Source: Tenacibaculum sp. M341
GTDB lineage: Bacteria; Bacteroidota; Bacteroidia; Flavobacteriales; Flavobacteriaceae
DNA: 64,000 nt
Direction of reading: 5' to 3'
Assembly: GCF_004337695.1 (NCBI RefSeq)
Contig: NZ_SJXJ01000002.1
Span: 186,001-250,000, forward strand
Shown here: piece by piece, positions 9,848-18,074 of the stretch
Position numbering within the stretch: position 1 is the stretch's first letter
How the letters are laid out: every line of letters starts with the position of its first letter
Translations under genes and position numbers: made by a program
Notes under the pieces: generated by a model
Told to the model about the DNA's origin: nothing
The model's input: only the letters and a program-made list of their open reading frames with translations
The model's database searches: none

Positions 9848-10829
9848 ATCAGATTTTATCGTTTTAGGAATTTACTTTCTGGTAAATTTTTTAATGAATG
9901 GGAAAAATTATTATCAGCGAGGAGCTTATTTGAGAGAGTATTTAATAGATTTTCCGGTTGAATTAGTAACAACAACAAGCATTATTTTTATTTATATTTT
10001 TTGGTTAACTCCAAAGTTTATAGTTTCAAAAAAATATTTTCTTTTCGGATTATATGGTGTTTTTGTTTTGGTGTTTTTTGCAGGAATAGAGCATGGAGTA
10101 GGGTATTGGACAGGTGATAACGATTGGAGTAAATTTCCAAGAGGTTTTGATTATATCGCTGATATGATTGATAGAGGTTCTACTCAAACATCTTTTCCGT
10201 TTGCTATTTTATTAACTAAAAAGTTTTACGAAGGAAAAACAGAAATGTTAGAGCTAGAGAAACAACAAAAAGAAAGTGAATTAAAGATTTTAAGATCACA
10301 AATAGATCCTCATTTCTTGTTCAATAACTTAAATACTTTAGATAGTTTAATTGATTCAGATTCTGAAAAAGCAAAAGAATATATAAATAGATTATCATTA
10401 ATATATAGGTATTTAATTCAAACAAAAGATTCTGAGGTAATGGAATTGTCAGAAGAGATTCAACTGGCAGAAAACTATATCTTTTTAATTCAAACTCGTT
10501 TTGGAAACGATTATGAATTCAATATTGAAAGAGAAACAGAAATAGTAGATAAGTTTATACCTACAGGAGCTATTCAAACACTGTTAGAAAATGTAGTAAA
10601 ACACAATAAACCTAAAGAAACCCCAATAAAAACAACTATTTTAATAGAAGATGATTGGTTAAGGGTAGAAAATTCCAAATCGAATCTTAAGGTAAAAAAG
10701 GAATCATTTGGTACGGGTTTAGCAAATTTAAAAACACGTTACAAGCTGTTATCAGATAAAGAAATCAGTGTGATTAATACCGATACTGAGTTTAAAGTAG
10801 TAATTCCTATTATAAAATTGAGTGTATGA
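9828..10829 (+). CDS. LytS-family sensor histidine kinase
   Basis: 333 residues. Three or four N-terminal TM segments (about 10-25, 42-62, 70-90 and possibly 120-130) precede a short coiled coil and a His_kinase domain (PF06580-type): the phospho-acceptor motif DPHFLFNNLN centres on His162, followed by an HATPase_c-like domain with an N box (ENVVKHN) and a glycine-rich GTGLANLKTRY. This is the usual partner of LytTR response regulators, and such a gene follows with a 4-nt ATGA overlap. The signal is unknown; the duplicated membrane protein upstream overlaps this gene and is the obvious candidate partner. Confidence 0.9.
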   Translation: MNTKLNKSDFIVLGIYFLVNFLMNGKNYYQRGAYLREYLIDFPVELVTTTSIIFIYIFWLTPKFIVSKKYFLFGLYGVFVLVFFAGIEHGVGYWTGDNDWSKFPRGFDYIADMIDRGSTQTSFPFAILLTKKFYEGKTEMLELEKQQKESELKILRSQIDPHFLFNNLNTLDSLIDSDSEKAKEYINRLSLIYRYLIQTKDSEVMELSEEIQLAENYIFLIQTRFGNDYEFNIERETEIVDKFIPTGAIQTLLENVVKHNKPKETPIKTTILIEDDWLRVENSKSNLKVKKESFGTGLANLKTRYKLLSDKEISVINTDTEFKVVIPIIKLSV

Positions 10830-11590
10830 GAATTTTAATATTAGAAGACGAAATTCCAGCTTATAAAAAGTTGGTAATGTATTTAAATACTTTTTTTGAA
10901 GAAGAGGTTGCTCATGATTGGGCAAGATCTATTGCTGACGGAGAAAAGTTTTTAACTCAAAACTCCTATAATTTCATTCTATCAGATATTCAATTATTAG
11001 ATGGTATTTCTTTTGATTTATTTGATGATGTTACCACAGATACTCCTATAATTTTCTGCTCCGCACATGATGAATATTTGTTTAAAGCTTTTAACACTAA
11101 CGGAATTGCTTATATTTTAAAGCCTTATTCTAAATCAGATTTTAATAAAGCGATAGAAAAATATCAAATGCTATTTAATCAAGGAGATTACAATACACTA
11201 AACCATAAAACACTAACCAATTTAAAGTCTGCATTAAAACAAGAAAATACCATTTTTAAAAAGCGTTTTGTGATAAAAAAAGCCAAAGGAATTCAGCTTT
11301 TGAATGTGGTTGATATTAGTTTGGTAATGGCTTCAGGTGATTTTTGTATTGCAATGGATGGAGAAGGAAAACAGCACACAATTTCTCAGAATTTAGGAAG
11401 TATATTTCAACAATTAAATCCGAATAAGTTTTTCAAAATTAATAGAAGTGAAATTGTCAACATCGATTTTATTGAAAATATAGAAAGTCATTTTAAAAAT
11501 AGATTGTTAATTTCTGTAGCAGGTAATAAAGAAAAAGTTATGACAAGTTCTTCTACCACTTCAGAATTCAGAAAATGGTTAGAGCAGTAA
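10826..11590 (+). CDS. LytTR-family response regulator
   Basis: 254 residues. The receiver domain (about 1-120) has the acidic pair E7/D8, phospho-acceptor D54 (in ILSDIQLLDG), a switch Ser near CSAHDE and the conserved Lys of LKPY. A linker leads to a LytTR DNA-binding domain (about 150-252; FFKINRSEIVN is the diagnostic segment). Co-translated with the LytS kinase through a 4-nt overlap. Its targets cannot be read from sequence; the upstream barrel gene is a reasonable guess. It ends 1 bp from the oppositely oriented next gene. Confidence 0.92.
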   Translation: MRILILEDEIPAYKKLVMYLNTFFEEEVAHDWARSIADGEKFLTQNSYNFILSDIQLLDGISFDLFDDVTTDTPIIFCSAHDEYLFKAFNTNGIAYILKPYSKSDFNKAIEKYQMLFNQGDYNTLNHKTLTNLKSALKQENTIFKKRFVIKKAKGIQLLNVVDISLVMASGDFCIAMDGEGKQHTISQNLGSIFQQLNPNKFFKINRSEIVNIDFIENIESHFKNRLLISVAGNKEKVMTSSSTTSEFRKWLEQ

Positions 11591-11591
11591 T

Positions 11592-12359
11592 TTATATTTC
11601 TGATAATTTTCCTGCTTTAAATTGCAGTTTTACAACTTTATAGTCACGTTTATAAAAGCCAGTTTCTAAATCTTGTTCATATTTATTATACGAGAATATT
11701 TTGGTAGAAGAATCGAATGTTAAGTTTATTTGTTGACTTCTATTACATTCTAAAAACAGAGAAGTATGGTTAGGATAACTTTCTTTTGATTCAATTAACT
11801 GTCCATTCTTTTCTTTAAAAATTCGAAGGGTAAAATGTTGCTTGCCGCCTCCATAAGTCCCAAATCCGAAAAGAAAATAAAAGTGGTTTATGTGCTCAAT
11901 TCTATAAAAGCCAGAACTTTCATTTTCTTGTGTTTTTTCCAATGGAATAAATAAGCATTGGTCATTAGAATTCTTAAATTGAAGATAACTGGAATACGTG
12001 TGATAAGAGCCTCCTCCTAAATGATCAATAGAAAATGTCTTTAAGTTTTTTTTAGAAGTAACCACCACGTTATTCATAAACGCATATACTAATGTTCTTC
12101 CTATAACAGCTTTTTGTAATCTGTTTGTGAGTATATACGATAGTGAATCACTTGGTAATTGATTACAAGTTTCGGGTTTGGTTAAAGTCTTTTTAATAAC
12201 TGAAATGAAATGATTGTCTACAGAATCTCTTTTTTCCCAGTCAGAACGATGTTCAAGCCTTAATAATTGCGCTTTATTTAGTTCTTTAAACAACCCATTA
12301 TTTTGAGCATAGTTTTTTAATCCTATAAATATGATGATGTAAAGAAATTTCGTTTTCAT
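11592..12359 (-). CDS. Exported protein of unknown function
   Basis: 255 residues with a signal peptide (to about residue 18, KNYAQ). The mature part is mixed alpha/beta with aromatic, strand-like segments (HFTLRIFKEKNG). I recognise no domain or catalytic motif. It sits 35 bp downstream of the MORN-repeat protein gene on the same strand, so the two may form an operon. The 3' end abuts the LytTR gene end to end with no visible terminator between them. Confidence 0.65.
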   Translation of the reverse strand: MKTKFLYIIIFIGLKNYAQNNGLFKELNKAQLLRLEHRSDWEKRDSVDNHFISVIKKTLTKPETCNQLPSDSLSYILTNRLQKAVIGRTLVYAFMNNVVVTSKKNLKTFSIDHLGGGSYHTYSSYLQFKNSNDQCLFIPLEKTQENESSGFYRIEHINHFYFLFGFGTYGGGKQHFTLRIFKEKNGQLIESKESYPNHTSLFLECNRSQQINLTFDSSTKIFSYNKYEQDLETGFYKRDYKVVKLQFKAGKLSEI

Positions 12360-12394
12360 GGGGAAAAATAGACTGTTAATAGGTGAATTAATTT

Positions 12395-13513
12395 TTAATT
12401 ATATGATTTTTCAGAAATCTGTTTGCCTTTATTAAACTCAACTTCTTTAGTCAATTCACCAGCTAAATCATAATGTTTCCAAATTCCATGTTGTTTATTA
12501 TTTAAATATTTACCTTCCATAGAAATTGATTTAGATTTCGTGTGGTAGTATTTAGCAATTCCATTTTTACTATCATTTTGATAAGTAATTTCAGAAAAAA
12601 GTCTTCCTTTCTTTTTTTCATATGTTTTCCAAACACCATTTTTATAAGTGTCAACAAATTTTCCTTCTTTTAGCTTAATTCCTTCTTCATTATACGATTC
12701 GTAAAGTCCGTTAATACTTCCATATTTATAATTGGTTTTACTTTTTAGAATTCCGTTTATAAAATATTCTTCTTTATAAACAACATGATCATTATCGTAG
12801 TTCACTTTAAATTCTAAAATTCCTTCAGGAGTAAAGTACTTAGCAATTCCGTTTTTTCTTCGATCTCTTACAGTTAACTCTACAGAAAGTTTGCCATTTA
12901 AATGATATTTTTTCTCAATGTAATCTGTTTTAGCGCTATACGTTTTTTCCCATTTAAGTTTTCCATCAGTCAAACGTTCTTCCCATGTACCTGTTGGTTC
13001 GTTATTTTTATAATATTCTAAAACAATTGAAGTAGTGTTTTCTGCCGGATTTTTTAATCTTTTCATCCATTTACCTTCTTTATTATCTTTTTTATAGGTT
13101 TCAGTTCTAATCACTTCTCCTTTCCTATTGTATGTGGTCCAAGTACCTTCTTTCAAACCATTTTTATAATTTGTTTTTTCTTGTAATGTTCCGTTTTGGA
13201 AATAAGATTTTTGAGTACCTTCTATTTTTCCTTCCTTATAAGTAGCTTCAGATATTTTATTTCCTGAGAAATCATAGCTAGTGTAAATACCATCAATTTT
13301 TCCATTTTTAAAAGAAATATCAGCATAAGCACCACTGTTTTCAGATAATTTATAGGCACCGTTTAATGGTTTTTTATCTTCTCTACTACTAAAAATAGTT
13401 TCCTTACCAAATCGTTTTGTTTCAATATCATTCCACGACATGTAAACTTGAGCAAAAGAGAACTGACAATTCATAAGAAAAAGAGCTATTGTATATTTGA
13501 AGATTTGTAACAT
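12395..13513 (-). CDS. Exported MORN-type repeat protein
   Basis: About 372 residues when started at 13513. That ATG begins a good signal peptide (MLQIFKYTIALFLMNC, cleaved near FAQ), whereas the start at 13543 adds ten residues ahead of it. The mature protein is a series of about a dozen 22-25-residue MORN-like repeats with the core G-W--Y---G------Y--G, for example KNGLKEGTWTTYNRKGE. This family is common in Bacteroidota and is often auto-annotated as a YwqK-type antitoxin; no toxin partner is seen here, so I do not adopt that. Function unknown, probably binding or scaffolding in the periplasm or at the surface. Confidence 0.8.
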   Translation of the reverse strand: MLQIFKYTIALFLMNCQFSFAQVYMSWNDIETKRFGKETIFSSREDKKPLNGAYKLSENSGAYADISFKNGKIDGIYTSYDFSGNKISEATYKEGKIEGTQKSYFQNGTLQEKTNYKNGLKEGTWTTYNRKGEVIRTETYKKDNKEGKWMKRLKNPAENTTSIVLEYYKNNEPTGTWEERLTDGKLKWEKTYSAKTDYIEKKYHLNGKLSVELTVRDRRKNGIAKYFTPEGILEFKVNYDNDHVVYKEEYFINGILKSKTNYKYGSINGLYESYNEEGIKLKEGKFVDTYKNGVWKTYEKKKGRLFSEITYQNDSKNGIAKYYHTKSKSISMEGKYLNNKQHGIWKHYDLAGELTKEVEFNKGKQISEKSYN

Positions 13514-13618
13514 AAATAAATGAATTTTAAAAAGATGTAACAAATGTAGTTAGGAGAACAAGCTCATAAATAGCGTGGTTTATATTCGTATGGTTTTACT
13601 TAATATTTGCTGTTATAT

Positions 13619-13650
13619 AAAAAAAAGAGACTGCCTTTTTAGGCAGTCTC
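13619..13650 (-). terminator. Intrinsic terminator of the DNG-repeat lipoprotein gene
   Basis: GAGACTGCC (13627-13635) pairs perfectly with GGCAGTCTC (13642-13650) over a 6-nt loop. On the minus strand the stem is followed by eight U's (13619-13626). It lies 26 bp past the stop codon at 13676. Confidence 0.88.
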
Positions 13651-13675
13651 AGAGATACATAAAAATAAAGATTGA

Positions 13676-14482
13676 CTAATCTTTGTGAACATAATTAACG
13701 GTTACGCATCCGCTAAGTTTACCACATTCTGAAGAAACTCCTTCATAACATACTTCAACAGTTCCTGATTGTTGAAGATGATCTTTTAGGTAAACGAATC
13801 TTGGACTTCTAGGGGTTACTACTTCTCCATTGATAGTCCATTTTACTGTATTGTCATCAACGTCAAGACTTAATGTTTTTACACCGACAAACTGACGTCC
13901 AGCATATGAGAATTCAAAAGCTCCGTCAAAAACAGAACAATCTATAGGAGTAGGCTCTCCTGGAGTTTCTTCTCCATTGTCTCCGTTATCGCCATTGTCT
14001 CCATTATCTCCGTTGTCTCCATTGTCTCCGTTATCGCCGTTGTCTCCATTATCTCCGTTGTCTCCGTTATCGCCATTGTCTCCATTGTCTCCGTTGTCTC
14101 CATTATCTCCGTTGTCGCCATTGTCTCCGTTATCGCCATTATCGCCGTTGTCGCCATTATCGCCGTTGTCTCCATTGTCTCCGTTGTCTCCATTATCTCC
14201 ATTATCTCCGTTGTCGCCATTATCTCCGTTGTCGCCATTGTCGCCATTATCTCCGTTGTCGCCATTGTCTCCGTTATCGCCATTATCGCCGTTGTCTCCA
14301 TTATCTCCGTTGTCGCCGTTGTCAGTAGCGTCATTATCCATATTATCTAGAGCATCTGTAGCTCCGTCAATAATTTCTTGGACAGTAAGTTCTTCTTGTT
14401 CTTCGATAGATGTTTCATTTTCTTGACAAGAAATGATTGTAAAAAAGAAGGTGAATAAAAAAATTAACTTGAAAATTTTCAT
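13676..14482 (-). CDS. Lipoprotein with 39 Asp-Asn-Gly triplets and a PKD/Ig-like C-terminal domain
   Basis: 268 residues. A lipoprotein signal peptide ends at the lipobox IISC (Cys19). An acidic linker follows, then 39 uninterrupted DNG triplets (residues 54-170), then a compact 98-residue C-terminal domain with a WTINGE strand and five cysteines, resembling the PKD/Ig-like domains of flavobacterial lipoproteins. Gly at every third position makes the tract formally collagen-like (Gly-Asp-Asn), but it has no proline and is strongly acidic, so a Ca2+-binding or extended spacer is equally possible. Probably an outer-membrane surface lipoprotein. The other long reading frames over the repeat are artefacts of its 9-bp periodicity. 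Confidence 0.85.
   Translation of the reverse strand: MKIFKLIFLFTFFFTIISCQENETSIEEQEELTVQEIIDGATDALDNMDNDATDNGDNGDNGDNGDNGDNGDNGDNGDNGDNGDNGDNGDNGDNGDNGDNGDNGDNGDNGDNGDNGDNGDNGDNGDNGDNGDNGDNGDNGDNGDNGDNGDNGDNGDNGDNGDNGDNGDNGEETPGEPTPIDCSVFDGAFEFSYAGRQFVGVKTLSLDVDDNTVKWTINGEVVTPRSPRFVYLKDHLQQSGTVEVCYEGVSSECGKLSGCVTVNYVHKD
13973..14323 (-). repeat. 9-bp minisatellite, 39 units (Asp-Asn-Gly codons)
   Basis: 351 bp of a 9-bp unit that varies only at third codon positions (GAC/GAT, AAC/AAT, GGA/GGC). Synonymous variants are scattered between units while the amino-acid sequence never changes. This suggests selection on the protein repeat, and the tract could change length in frame. Confidence 0.92.
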
Positions 14483-14635
14483 AAGGTTATTAAATTTAGA
14501 ATTAATAAATTACTTGTATAACAGGTTGTTTTAGGATTATTTTATAGTTATACGGTTAATAGTACAGTCCAAAAAAGATTTACCCTACCCTAAAAAAAAT
14601 ATTTTTTAAGAAAATTTTTTGAAATTGATTTTAAC

Positions 14636-14666
14636 AAAAAAAAAGACCATCTAAAAAGATGGTCTT
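14636..14666 (-). terminator. Intrinsic terminator of the OmpA-family lipoprotein gene
   Basis: AAGACCATCT (14643-14652) pairs with AGATGGTCTT (14657-14666) over a 4-nt loop. A run of A's from 14636 becomes the U-tract on the minus strand. It is 24 bp beyond the stop codon at 14691. Confidence 0.88.
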
Positions 14667-14690
14667 AGTATATGATATTGTATGTTATTA

Positions 14691-15533
14691 TTACTCTACC
14701 TTTTGGTCTAGTAAATCGAAGAATTGATTTAAACGAGGTAAGATGATAATTTTAGTACGTCTGTTTTTAGCCTTGTTAGCAGGGCTGTCGTTTGGTACTA
14801 AAGGTAAAAAACTACTTCTACCAGCAGCAATTAAACGCTCAGGAGCAACAGAATATTTACTTTGTAACTCACGAACAATTGCAGTAGAACGCTTTACACT
14901 TAAATCCCAGTTATCTTTTACAGCAGCAGTACTCATTGGAGTATCATCAGTATGACCTTCAATCATAACATCCATTTCTGGTTGTGCATTTACAACAGTA
15001 GCTACTTTTTTCAACACTTTAGAAGCTTTGTCTGTAATAGTATAGCTTCCGCTTTTAAATAATAACTTATCAGAAATAGAAATGAAAACAACTGTTTTTT
15101 CAACATTTACTTCAATGTCTTCATCATCAATTCCTTCTTGTAATTCTTTCTTTAAATGGAAAGCAACAACTAAGTTTAATGAATCTTTTTTAGAGGCAGC
15201 AGCTCTAATTTTATTAATGTATTTGTCTTTTTTACTTAATTGAGTTAAGGTTTCTTTGATGTTATCATTTGCCCCCTTTGTTAACACAGTTAAGTTTTCA
15301 ACCTGCTGTATTGAATTTTGTTTATCTTTTTTAAGTTCAGCAACTCTGTTTTCTAAATTTGTAGATCTATCTTGGTACTTTTCCTTTTCTACCAAGCACT
15401 TTGTAAGATTGTTTTTTACTGTTACTAACTCCTCTTTAGTTTGTTCGTGTTTTGCTTTTAAAGCTTCTAATTCTTTAGAAGAACATGAAGCTAATAAAAC
15501 AGCCGCCGATAAAAATAATAGTACTTTTTTCAT
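14691..15533 (-). CDS. OmpA-family peptidoglycan-associated lipoprotein with coiled coil
   Basis: 280 residues. A lipoprotein signal peptide (LLASC, Cys17) leads into a long charged coiled coil (about 20-105), a short linker and a C-terminal OmpA-like domain (about 145-275) with the hallmark GHTDDTPMSTAAVKDNWDLS and the downstream Arg of KRSTAIV. The fold tethers outer membrane to peptidoglycan. The coiled coil plus OmpA layout resembles MotB/YiaD-like spacer lipoproteins of Bacteroidota. It is monocistronic, with its own terminator and a candidate -7 box upstream. Confidence 0.92.
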   Translation of the reverse strand: MKKVLLFLSAAVLLASCSSKELEALKAKHEQTKEELVTVKNNLTKCLVEKEKYQDRSTNLENRVAELKKDKQNSIQQVENLTVLTKGANDNIKETLTQLSKKDKYINKIRAAASKKDSLNLVVAFHLKKELQEGIDDEDIEVNVEKTVVFISISDKLLFKSGSYTITDKASKVLKKVATVVNAQPEMDVMIEGHTDDTPMSTAAVKDNWDLSVKRSTAIVRELQSKYSVAPERLIAAGRSSFLPLVPNDSPANKAKNRRTKIIILPRLNQFFDLLDQKVE

Positions 15534-15556
15534 TGTGTTTAATTAATGATAAGTCA

Positions 15557-15564
15557 CAAATTTA
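15557..15564 (-). promoter_or_regulatory. Candidate -7 box (TAAATTTG) of the OmpA-family gene
   Basis: TAAATTTG on the minus strand lies 24-31 bp upstream of the start at 15533 and matches TAnnTTTG exactly. A TTTTG lies 14 nt further upstream (15579-15583), closer than the usual spacing, so the -33 element is uncertain. Confidence 0.4.
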
Positions 15565-15617
15565 AAAAAATGATGAAACAAAACGTCATATTAACGTTAT
15601 TTTAGTACTCTAACATT

Positions 15618-15625
15618 TATTTTTG
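15618..15625 (+). promoter_or_regulatory. Candidate -7 box (TATTTTTG) of apbE
   Basis: TATTTTTG lies 16-23 bp upstream of the ATG at 15641. It overlaps the TTG at 15623, which argues against that codon as the apbE start. No clear -33 TTG was found. Confidence 0.4.
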
Positions 15626-15640
15626 TTAATTCAATATAAA

Positions 15641-16645
15641 ATGATGAAGAGATTATACTATTTTTTTAGCAGCTTCGTTTTGATTCTTTGCTTAATGAAT
15701 TGTGTTAGTTCAACCCAAAAAGAACAAGTAGAAAATAAGCCTTCTTACACAAAATTAAAAGGTAAAATATTTGGAACAACTTACTATATTGTGTACAAGG
15801 ACACGGTAAATTATCAAAAAGAGTTTGATAGTATTTTTTCGTTATTTAACAACTCTCTTTCAACCTACACTCCAAATTCAATTATATCTAAAGTAAATCA
15901 AGGAGATTCTACGGTTGTTGTTGATGCTTATTTTATAGAAGCATTTGAAAAAGCTCAAAAAATATATAAAGACACTGAAGGTTATTTTGATCCTACTATT
16001 GGGAAATTGATAAATGCTTACGGATTTGGATCTGGAGAGACCATTAAAAACTTAAGTGAAAATGAAATTCAAACACTTTTAGATTCTAAAGGTTTTGAAA
16101 AAGTTACTTTAAAAGAAAACAAAGTACTAAAACCAGAGAATATTGAATTTAATGTAAATGCTTTTGCTAAAGGATTGGGTATTGATGTAATTGGACGCTT
16201 TATTGAAAAGCAACAAATAAAAGATTACTTGGTTGAAATAGGCGGAGAGATTAGAGCAAGAGGTAAAAATTCAGAGAATGTTTTTTGGCGATTAGGTATT
16301 GACGATCCAAATACAGACCAAACAAGAAGTTATTCAAGAGTAATTAGTCTTAAAAATCAGTCAATGGCTACTTCTGGCAATTACAGAAAGTTTAGATTGA
16401 ATGAAAAAGGAGAAAAAATTGTGCATACAGTGAATCCAAAAACAGGAATGGCTCAAGAAAGTAATTTATTAAGTGTTTCGGTTTTAAAGGAAGGTGATTG
16501 TGCAGATGTTGATGCTTATGCAACTGCTTTTTTAGCAATGGGATTAGAAAAAACAAAATCTTTTTTAACAACACATCCAGAATTAAAAGTAGTGTTGTTA
16601 TTTTCAAATGATAAAGGTGAAATAGAGGAATACTCTAACCGATAA
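15641..16645 (+). CDS. apbE: FAD:protein FMN transferase ApbE (lipoprotein)
   Basis: About 334 residues from the ATG at 15641; a TTG six codons upstream would overlap the -7 box. A lipoprotein signal peptide (LILCLMNC) precedes the ApbE domain: GTTYYIVY near the start, FDPTIGKL, NVNAFAKGLGIDVI, the flavin-binding IGGEIRARGKN, HTVNPKTG and a C-terminal DADAYATAFLA-like motif (here DVDAYATAFLAMG) that supplies metal-binding acidic residues. ApbE transfers FMN from FAD to a Thr of target proteins in the periplasm. NqrB and NqrC, encoded about 45 kb downstream, are the established targets in this family. A terminator follows. Confidence 0.93.
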   Translation: MMKRLYYFFSSFVLILCLMNCVSSTQKEQVENKPSYTKLKGKIFGTTYYIVYKDTVNYQKEFDSIFSLFNNSLSTYTPNSIISKVNQGDSTVVVDAYFIEAFEKAQKIYKDTEGYFDPTIGKLINAYGFGSGETIKNLSENEIQTLLDSKGFEKVTLKENKVLKPENIEFNVNAFAKGLGIDVIGRFIEKQQIKDYLVEIGGEIRARGKNSENVFWRLGIDDPNTDQTRSYSRVISLKNQSMATSGNYRKFRLNEKGEKIVHTVNPKTGMAQESNLLSVSVLKEGDCADVDAYATAFLAMGLEKTKSFLTTHPELKVVLLFSNDKGEIEEYSNR

Positions 16646-17008
16646 TATTTTTCAGATGGCTATCATAGGTAATGAAAAATTACTAATGACAGCCATTTTT
16701 ATCTTTTAACGTAATTGTTATAATAGCTTCTTATTCTTGTTTACTCATTTCCAATAGTCAGCACCATTAATTAAAACGATTAAACTGCCAAAAAACATAA
16801 GGTTTTAGTTGGTTGACTTTGATTGTTTTAGTTGTTTTTAGGGTGTTTACTTCTCGTATATTAAAAAAACAGTTTCAAATAAATAGTTTGAAGAGTGTTG
16901 TAAAATCACTGATTTTTTTAAGGGGTTTTCCCTTGTAGTATTCTGTTTTTTTTCCTTGCAAAGCCAATAACATTTAGCAATAAAATTGTGGTATCAAAAA
17001 ATAAAAAA
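16646..17008. promoter_or_regulatory. 363-bp spacer upstream of the ten-gene operon
   Basis: After the apbE terminator the spacer is AT-rich, with several TTG-rich segments (about 16811-16845) and a small GGGG/CCC hairpin near 16920-16934. I found no perfect TAnnTTTG box and no ORF. The promoter of the ten-gene operon must lie here, but I cannot place it. Confidence 0.4.
16656..16706 (+). terminator. Intrinsic terminator of apbE
   Basis: A 17-bp imperfect stem (16656-16672 with 16680-16696, 14 of 17 positions complementary) is followed by TTTTTATCTTTT. It starts 10 bp after the apbE stop codon. Confidence 0.75.
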
Positions 17009-18073
17009 ATGAATACCGTAATTATCAACTCTATTGGGACAGCCACTCCTGGAGCATCAAAAGTATTGTCAGATGCATTAAAAGTTCCGCAAGACTACAT
17101 GTTAAAGTTATTATACAACGCACCTTCTATTTTATTTCAAAAAGTAGACAATGAAACTGCATTAAAAGCAGAAGATACACTAACTAAACTAGGTTTAGAT
17201 ATCGCTATTTGTAAAGAAGATGAAAAGATAGATTTAACGACTGAGTTAGTAGATATTAGTGTACAACTTAATGATGTTTTAAAGCTGCCTAAAGTTGTTG
17301 ATCAATTAGCTGATTTTTTAGGATGTAAACCTTCAGAGGTTTTAAATTTATTATTGAAAGAACCAAGTATTGTATTAGGTAATGTATCGGTAGCAACTGC
17401 AAAAGCATTAGAAAATAGAATTGATGCAAATGTGCATTTTTCAAATCCTAGAAAAGATAAGTACACTATTTTAATAAGTAACGAAGAAAGTTTAAGAGCG
17501 GTTAATAATATTGAAAAATCACTAAGGTCAACGGCATACCTTAAAGATAATGTGTATGTAATAGAAAATATATCGTATGATGATTCGCAGTTGTTTTGGA
17601 GAAAGCATCAATCTAAAAAAACAATTAAGTTATTAAATCAAAGTCATCAAACAGTAAGCTTACTATTGAATGATTTCAATCTAGAAGATACGAATCATGT
17701 TTCTTTTTTAGTAGAAAAAGTAGGAATGCCAGAAGCTATTCTGGAAGATGTTCATTCAGCGTTACCAATTGTTTTAATAGATGGAGTAAACAACAATAAA
17801 GCAACTAATTTTCAGAAAGAATGCAATGAAATAGGATTAACTACCTCTATAGAAAAAGACTTTAACTTCAAGAAAAAATTGCATATCCAGAATATTTCAA
17901 CTTCAGAAATAGCAGATGTACATAGAATTTTACATCAATTTATATCAAAAGAAAACTTGCCTAAAGCAGGAGCGAAAGAATGGATAAGTACTGATGAAAT
18001 GCCAACAATAATAGCTAAATATTTAGCTGTTCAGTTAGAAATTTTAGCGTGTAATGTAGAAATAATTAATTAA
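17009..18073 (+). CDS. Tandem ribosomal L7/L12-C-terminal-like repeat protein (operon gene 1)
   Basis: 354 residues from the ATG at 17009 (a GTG seven codons upstream is less likely). No signal peptide or TM. The protein reads as about five tandem units of 60-70 residues with the pattern strand-helix-helix-(APSILF-V)-helix-strand. The clearest are residues 3-70 (VPQDYMLKLLYNAPSIL, then LGLDIAICK), 80-148 (CKPSEVLNLLLKEPSIVL) and 217-288 (MPEAILEDVHSALPIVLIDG); the third and fifth units are weaker. This matches the layout of the L7/L12 C-terminal domain (LGLKEAKDLVE-AP-VVKEGV-KEEAE). A role as a protein-binding adaptor is inferred. First gene of the ten-gene operon. Confidence 0.7.
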   Translation: MNTVIINSIGTATPGASKVLSDALKVPQDYMLKLLYNAPSILFQKVDNETALKAEDTLTKLGLDIAICKEDEKIDLTTELVDISVQLNDVLKLPKVVDQLADFLGCKPSEVLNLLLKEPSIVLGNVSVATAKALENRIDANVHFSNPRKDKYTILISNEESLRAVNNIEKSLRSTAYLKDNVYVIENISYDDSQLFWRKHQSKKTIKLLNQSHQTVSLLLNDFNLEDTNHVSFLVEKVGMPEAILEDVHSALPIVLIDGVNNNKATNFQKECNEIGLTTSIEKDFNFKKKLHIQNISTSEIADVHRILHQFISKENLPKAGAKEWISTDEMPTIIAKYLAVQLEILACNVEIIN

Positions 18074-18074
18074 G

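Noticed and set aside
12395-13513. Toxin-antitoxin (YwqK antitoxin) module
   Set aside because: The protein is an exported MORN-type repeat protein and no toxin-like partner is adjacent.
13942-14426. Long Ser-Pro-Leu and Thr-Met-rich reading frames over the DNG repeat
   Set aside because: They arise from the 9-bp period of the repeat being open in other frames; the lipoprotein frame has a signal peptide, lipobox, terminator and a folded-looking C-terminal domain.
16900-16940. Riboswitch or structured leader ahead of the ten-gene operon
   Set aside because: Only a 5-bp GGGG/CCC hairpin is visible; no extended conserved structure was found.
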